Shown here in pieces: positions 7,240 to 10,587 of a stretch of DNA of 10,587 nt (positions are counted from its first letter, which is position 1; every line of letters starts with the position of its first letter). A model generated the notes under the pieces. That model had not been told where the DNA came from. It did no database searches and was given only the letters and a program-made list of their open reading frames with translations. A program made the translations under genes and the position numbers. Origin of the DNA: Ramlibacter sp. (GTDB lineage Bacteria > Pseudomonadota > Gammaproteobacteria > Burkholderiales > Burkholderiaceae_C); assembly GCA_023701085.1 (NCBI GenBank), contig JAMPXR010000044.1, positions 1-10,587 on the forward strand, in the 5' to 3' direction.

Positions 7240-7268
7240 ATTCTAGCGTCGAAGCCCGCGCGAGTGCA
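7240..7268 (-). promoter_or_regulatory. Probable sigma-70 promoter of the GNAT gene
   Basis: The - strand carries TAGAAT (7245-7240), five of six bases of the -10 consensus. It stands in a small A/T-richer patch of a GC-rich region. A weak -35 hexamer TGCACT (7268-7263, three of six) lies at a 17-base spacing. The expected transcription start is near 7233, giving a leader of about 30 bases before TTG 7202. The match is by eye. Confidence 0.5.
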
Positions 7269-7434
7269 CGCGATTCATTGATCCTTCGCAAAGATGCTTT
7301 TTCCGCCTGTCCTTGTCGGACTTTCCATCGGACGTGTTTCTCCGCAGCCGCCAGCGCCCCGGGGACGTCCTGCAGCTCTGCACGCCGCGCGACGGCACGC
7401 GCATTCGATTACGCTTGGGTACCTGACGGAAAGC

Positions 7435-8277
7435 ATGATGGACATCGCACACGAACTTCTGACCCTGCTCGAACGCTTCGCGGATCGCGCGCCGCTGCCC
7501 AGGATACGCGCGCTCCATGCGCCGCCGGCGGCGCTGGCCGACACGCGGGCGGGCGAGTTCTGCGCCATCGAGCTGGATGACGGCTCCCTCGGCCTGAGCT
7601 TCGTCCTGCTCGATGCGTCGAGCCGGCGTCTGGTCACCGATCCGGGCGACGCCGGCATCGAACTGGCGGGCGCGGACGCGCTGGCCGTCGCGCGCTGGTT
7701 CACCGGCACGCAGGGGGCACGCCGGTCGCTCGGCTTCGCGGCGATCAACGCGCTCAGCCGCTGCCTGTTCGATCGTGCCGGTTTCCAGCCGCCCGCCAGC
7801 ACCGACTCGATCGGCAGCATCGAACCGGTGGCGACCGATCACATCGGCATGATCGGCCTGTTCCCGCCGCTGATCAAGGACATCGTGAGTTCCGGCGCCA
7901 GGCTGACCGTGGTCGAACTGCGGCCCGATCTGGCGGGCGACCACGACGGCTACCGCGTGGCCCTGGACCGCAACGAGCTGTCGTCGTGCAACAAGGTGAT
8001 CGCGACCAGCAGCATGCTGCTCAACGGCAGCCTGGACACCATGCTGTCGGCCTGCTCGCAGGCGCGCAGCTTCGCGCTGATCGGCCCCGGCGCCGGCTGC
8101 CTGCCCGATCCGCTGTTTCGCCGCGGCGTCACGCTGATGGGCGGCACCTGGATCACCGACCGCGAGGCGTTTTGTGCCGCGCTCGCGGTGGGCGCGTCCT
8201 GGACGGCGGCCGCGCGCAAGTTCGCGCTGCGCCGGCAAGACTATCCCGGCGCCCAAGCGCTGCTCGAGCGCCTTTAG
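7435..8277 (+). CDS. DUF4213/DUF364 family protein (putative metal-chelation domain)
   Basis: This 280-residue protein resembles the DUF364 family. The N-terminal part (about 1-110) corresponds to the enolase-like DUF4213 domain. The C-terminal part (about 120-265) corresponds to the Rossmann-like DUF364 domain, with typical stretches IGMIGLFPPLIKDI (137-150), LTVVELRPD (157-165), CNKVIATSSMLLNG (185-198), ALIGPGAGCLPDPLF (214-228) and GVTLMGGTWITD (231-242). The family structure from Desulfitobacterium led its authors to propose heavy-metal chelation; no biochemical function is established. No signal peptide is seen, so it is probably cytosolic. Two ATG codons lie side by side at 7435 and 7438, preceded by GGAAAG; either could start. 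The same frame opens at 7294, but the extra 47 residues are arginine-, alanine- and proline-rich and unlike the family. No convincing + strand promoter was found in 7203-7434. Its closeness to a possible tungsten-enzyme operon is suggestive only. Confidence 0.85.
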   Translation: MMDIAHELLTLLERFADRAPLPRIRALHAPPAALADTRAGEFCAIELDDGSLGLSFVLLDASSRRLVTDPGDAGIELAGADALAVARWFTGTQGARRSLGFAAINALSRCLFDRAGFQPPASTDSIGSIEPVATDHIGMIGLFPPLIKDIVSSGARLTVVELRPDLAGDHDGYRVALDRNELSSCNKVIATSSMLLNGSLDTMLSACSQARSFALIGPGAGCLPDPLFRRGVTLMGGTWITDREAFCAALAVGASWTAAARKFALRRQDYPGAQALLERL

Positions 8278-8296
8278 GCTCGGCCGGCAATGGACC

Positions 8297-8476
8297 TCAG
8301 CTCGCTTGGGGCTCGGGCGCAGGTGGCTCGCTGTCCCCACCTGGCACCGGCGGGCGCCGCCGGATCAGGGCATCCAGCGCGCTGTCGGCGCCCTGTCCGG
8401 TCGAGGGAATCTCACGGCCGCTCTCGGGCTTGCGCGGTCCATCCTGCTCGCGTGCTTCATCGGGCTTGCCTGTCAT
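8297..8476 (-). CDS. Possible small hypothetical protein (59 aa), uncertain
   Basis: On the - strand an ATG at 8476 opens 59 codons ending in TGA at 8297-8299. The product would be hydrophilic and probably disordered, rich in D, E, R, G and P, with no cysteine, no membrane segment and a proline-rich tail (PPAPEPQAS). Most third positions are G or C, as in the real genes, but the whole region is GC-rich so this is weak evidence. No clear ribosome site precedes the ATG. The T run of the glutamate dehydrogenase terminator lies only six bases upstream, so expression would need read-through or a promoter I cannot see. The product matches no family I recognise. Confidence 0.3.
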   Translation of the reverse strand: MTGKPDEAREQDGPRKPESGREIPSTGQGADSALDALIRRRPPVPGGDSEPPAPEPQAS

Positions 8477-8482
8477 CTTGGC

Positions 8483-8513
8483 AAAAAGTCTGCGCGGGGC
8501 CCGCCGCCGCGCA
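8483..8513 (-). terminator. Intrinsic terminator of the NAD-glutamate dehydrogenase gene
   Basis: Read on the - strand, TGCGCGG (8513-8507) pairs perfectly with CCGCGCA (8497-8491) around a 9-base loop. After GAC comes a run of five T (8487-8483). It lies about 80 bases past the glutamate dehydrogenase stop codon and has the right polarity for that gene only, since no T run follows on the + strand. Confidence 0.6.
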
Positions 8514-8590
8514 TGTAGGCACGGCCACGAAGCCGGCGTAGGAGGCGCCCAGCGTCCCCCATGGGAAAACGCCGACTGCAGCTGCGTCGT

Positions 8591-10587
8591 TCAGACCAGG
8601 TTGCGCAGCTCGCGCAGCGCCACCGACAGCATGGCCAGGTCCGGGCTCGCCGTGTCCGCCAGCTCGGCCACCAGACGCCGGGCCCGCGCGAAGGCCGCCG
8701 GATTGCGCGCTTCCCATGACGAAAGCCTGTCCCCCGCCGCACCCACGTGGCGGCTGACGGCGTCCAGCGCGATGGAGCGCTGCAAGTCGGCCAGGTCGTC
8801 GGCGAGCGCCACCTTGGCGAGGCTTTGCCAGTGGGTGTCGGCCGGCAGCAGCTCGATCTGCTGGCGCAGTCTTTCCAGGCCCAGCCGCTCCCCGATCCCG
8901 AAATGCACCTCACTGGTGGCGTCCAGCGGAGCATGCGCCGATTCGGCGATTTCGGCGATGTCCAGCGCGCTGAACAGGCGGTCCGCGGCGCTCACCTGCC
9001 GCGCCAGGTCGCGCGGCACGCCGGCACGCATCCAGCTGGCGGCCTGGGCGGAATCCTCGCCCTCGGACTCCAGGCGCGCGCGCAGGGACGCGACCGCCGG
9101 CAGCAGCCGCTGCGCGCCCTGCTCCAGGGGCTCCTGCAGCCGCCGCGACCGAAGGAACCAGGTCGTGGCGCGCGCCATGAGCCGGCGCCACTCGATCAGC
9201 AGCTCGCACTGCACGCTGTCGGGCACCCGGTTGTCCAGCGCCTCGATGCGCTGCCACAGTTCCACGCTGGCGAAGACTTCGCGCGCCAGCAGGTAGGCCC
9301 GCACGACCTGGGGCGGCGCCGCGCCGGTCAGCTCCGACAGGCGGTGCACCAGCGTAGCTCCCACGCGGTTGATCATGCTGTTGAGCACATGCGTGGCGAT
9401 GATCTCGCGGCGCAGCGGATGGCGCGGGATGTAATCGCCCCAGGCGCTGCGCAGCGCGGCCGGGAAGTAGCGTTGCAAGGCGCTGGCGATCCAGGGGTCC
9501 TCCGGCAGATCGGACGCGATCAGCTCGTCCGACAGCCACATCTTGCTGTAGGCCAGCAGCACGGCCTGCTCGGGCGTGGCCAGTCCCAGCCCCTTGGCCT
9601 TGCGCTCGGCCAGTTCGTCGTCCGTCGGCAGGAACTCGATGGCCCGGTTCAGCCGTCCGTTCTTTTCGAGGAAGCGCATGAAGCGCGCCTGCTCGTCGAG
9701 CTGCGTCGCCCAGCGGGAGCGGCCGATCGACAGGGCCTGGGTCTGGAAATAGTTGTCGCGCAGCACCAGCGCCGCCACCTCGTCGGTCATCGTCGGCAGC
9801 AACGCGTTGCGCTGCTCCTGGGTGAGCTTGCCGTCGGCCACCGGCAGGCCGAGCAGGATCTTGATGTTGACCTCATGGTCGGAGGTGTCCACGCCGGCCG
9901 AGTTGTCGATCGCGTCGGTGCACAGGCGCACGCCCGCCAGCGCCGCCTCGACGCGGCCGCGCTGGGTCAGCCCCAGGTTGCCGCCCTCCGCGACCACCTT
10001 GCAGCGCAGCTGGCCGCCGTCGATGCGCACGGCGTCGTTGGCCCGGTCGCCGACCTCGAGATGGGTCTCGCTGCCGGCCTTGACATAGGTGCCGATGCCG
10101 CCGTTGTAGAGCAGGTCCACCGGCGCCTTCAGGATGGCGGACACCAGTTCGGTCGGCGTCAGGCGCTCGGCGTCGATGCCGAGCGCGGCGCGCGCCTGCG
10201 GGGAGATCGGAATGGACTTTTCCGAACGCGCCCAGACGCCGCCGCCTTCTGAAATCAGCTTGGCATCGTAGTCGGCCCATGAGGAGCGCGGCAGCGCGAA
10301 CAAGCGCTGGCGCTCCACGAAGGCCGGCGCGGCCTGCGGCTGCGGGTCGATGAAGACATGGCGGTGATCGAACGCCGCCACCAGCCGGATGTGCCGGGAC
10401 AGCAGCATGCCGTTGCCGAACACGTCGCCCGACATGTCGCCGATGCCCACGGCGGTGAAGTCGGTGGTCTGCGTGTCCACGCCCATTTCACGGAAATGGC
10501 GCTTGACGCTCTCCCAGGCGCCGCGCGCGGTGATCCCCATCGCCTTGTGGTCGTAGCCGGCGCTGCCGCCCGAGGCGAAGGCATCGC
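8591..10587 (-). CDS. NAD-dependent glutamate dehydrogenase, large (about 180 kDa) class, C-terminal part
   Basis: The reading frame enters from the right edge and ends at TGA 8591-8593, giving the last 664 residues of a protein that is usually about 1,600 long. The family oxidises L-glutamate to 2-oxoglutarate and ammonium with NAD, a mainly catabolic cytosolic reaction. The visible part begins in the catalytic domain: FASGGSAGYDHKAMGITARG (3-22, counting the first full codon as 1), the nucleotide-binding GIGDMSGDVFGNG (47-59), YNGGIGTYVK (160-169), VAEGGNLGLTQRGR (198-211) and DAIDNSAGVDTSDHEVN (224-240). The remaining roughly 420 residues are the helical C-terminal domain typical of this class, ending LRNLV. 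No frameshift or internal stop is seen. A terminator follows at 8483-8513. It is convergent with the DUF364 gene and shows no operon link with the redox cluster; it mainly indicates a proteobacterial-type chromosome. Confidence 0.95.
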   Translation of the reverse strand, partial: DAFASGGSAGYDHKAMGITARGAWESVKRHFREMGVDTQTTDFTAVGIGDMSGDVFGNGMLLSRHIRLVAAFDHRHVFIDPQPQAAPAFVERQRLFALPRSSWADYDAKLISEGGGVWARSEKSIPISPQARAALGIDAERLTPTELVSAILKAPVDLLYNGGIGTYVKAGSETHLEVGDRANDAVRIDGGQLRCKVVAEGGNLGLTQRGRVEAALAGVRLCTDAIDNSAGVDTSDHEVNIKILLGLPVADGKLTQEQRNALLPTMTDEVAALVLRDNYFQTQALSIGRSRWATQLDEQARFMRFLEKNGRLNRAIEFLPTDDELAERKAKGLGLATPEQAVLLAYSKMWLSDELIASDLPEDPWIASALQRYFPAALRSAWGDYIPRHPLRREIIATHVLNSMINRVGATLVHRLSELTGAAPPQVVRAYLLAREVFASVELWQRIEALDNRVPDSVQCELLIEWRRLMARATTWFLRSRRLQEPLEQGAQRLLPAVASLRARLESEGEDSAQAASWMRAGVPRDLARQVSAADRLFSALDIAEIAESAHAPLDATSEVHFGIGERLGLERLRQQIELLPADTHWQSLAKVALADDLADLQRSIALDAVSRHVGAAGDRLSSWEARNPAAFARARRLVAELADTASPDLAMLSVALRELRNLV

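Larger units (their letters stand above)
8278..8590. other. Convergent intergenic region between DUF364 and glutamate dehydrogenase genes
   Basis: This 313-base gap separates two converging genes. It holds the - strand terminator at 8483-8513 and a doubtful 59-codon - strand ORF at 8297-8476. A perfect GC hairpin at 8347-8363 (7-bp stem, 3-base loop) has no following T run. No terminator with a T run was found for the + strand DUF364 gene, and no tRNA or repeat was recognised. Confidence 0.7.

Noticed and set aside
7243..7278. 11-codon - strand ORF overlapping the GNAT promoter, considered as a leader peptide
   Set aside because: It would lie upstream of the predicted transcription start and covers the -35/-10 region, so it should not be transcribed.
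7294..7434. N-terminal extension of the DUF364 protein from ATG 7294
   Set aside because: No ribosome site precedes it, the added 47 residues are low-complexity and unlike the family, and the ATG pair at 7435/7438 has GGAAAG upstream.
8347..8363. Perfect 7-bp GC hairpin with 3-base loop, considered as terminator of the DUF364 gene
   Set aside because: No T run follows on either strand, and the repeat could arise from Arg and Pro codons if the small - strand ORF is real.

Overview
The window is about two thirds G+C, densely coded and strongly GC-biased at third codon positions. A very large NAD-dependent glutamate dehydrogenase at the right edge and otherwise proteobacterial-looking genes suggest a high-GC proteobacterium, perhaps a betaproteobacterium. 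This placement is inference from composition and gene content, not from a marker gene.

Region 1 (1-6155, + strand) is one tight operon of five soluble redox subunits. In order they are a 5'-truncated double-unit HdrA-type flavo-iron-sulfur protein, an MvhD-type [2Fe-2S] subunit with an extra C-terminal domain, a NuoE-like subunit, a NuoF-like NAD(P)H/FMN subunit, and a short NuoG/HoxU-like ferredoxin subunit. Gaps are 20, 30 and 10 bp, followed by a 4-bp ATGA overlap. The order HdrA-MvhD-NuoE-NuoF-NuoG matches the electron-input half (BamE-F-G-H-I) of the tungsten-dependent class II benzoyl-CoA reductase complex of strict anaerobes. The catalytic BamB/C and HdrB-like BamD counterparts would lie upstream, outside the window, so the substrate cannot be read here. 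The expected electron route is NAD(P)H to FMN (NuoF-like), through Fe-S clusters of the NuoE/NuoG-like subunits, to MvhD, to HdrA FAD, and on to an unseen HdrB/HdrC or catalytic module. Flavin-based bifurcation or confurcation is possible but inferred.

Region 2 (6180-8277) holds two divergent genes around a 232-bp promoter region. On the - strand is a tandem two-domain GNAT acetyltransferase with a good -10 element and a TTG start. On the + strand is a DUF4213/DUF364 protein, a family with a proposed metal-chelation role.

Region 3 (8278-10587) begins with a 313-bp convergent gap that contains an intrinsic terminator on the - strand and a doubtful 59-codon ORF. It ends with the C-terminal 664 residues of the NAD-glutamate dehydrogenase on the - strand, running off the right edge.

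No tRNA, rRNA, CRISPR array, insertion sequence or phage gene was seen. The best candidate for an unusual system is the Hdr-Mvh-Nuo electron-transfer operon in a proteobacterial setting, with its atypical nucleotide site, missing N5 cluster and extra MvhD domain.
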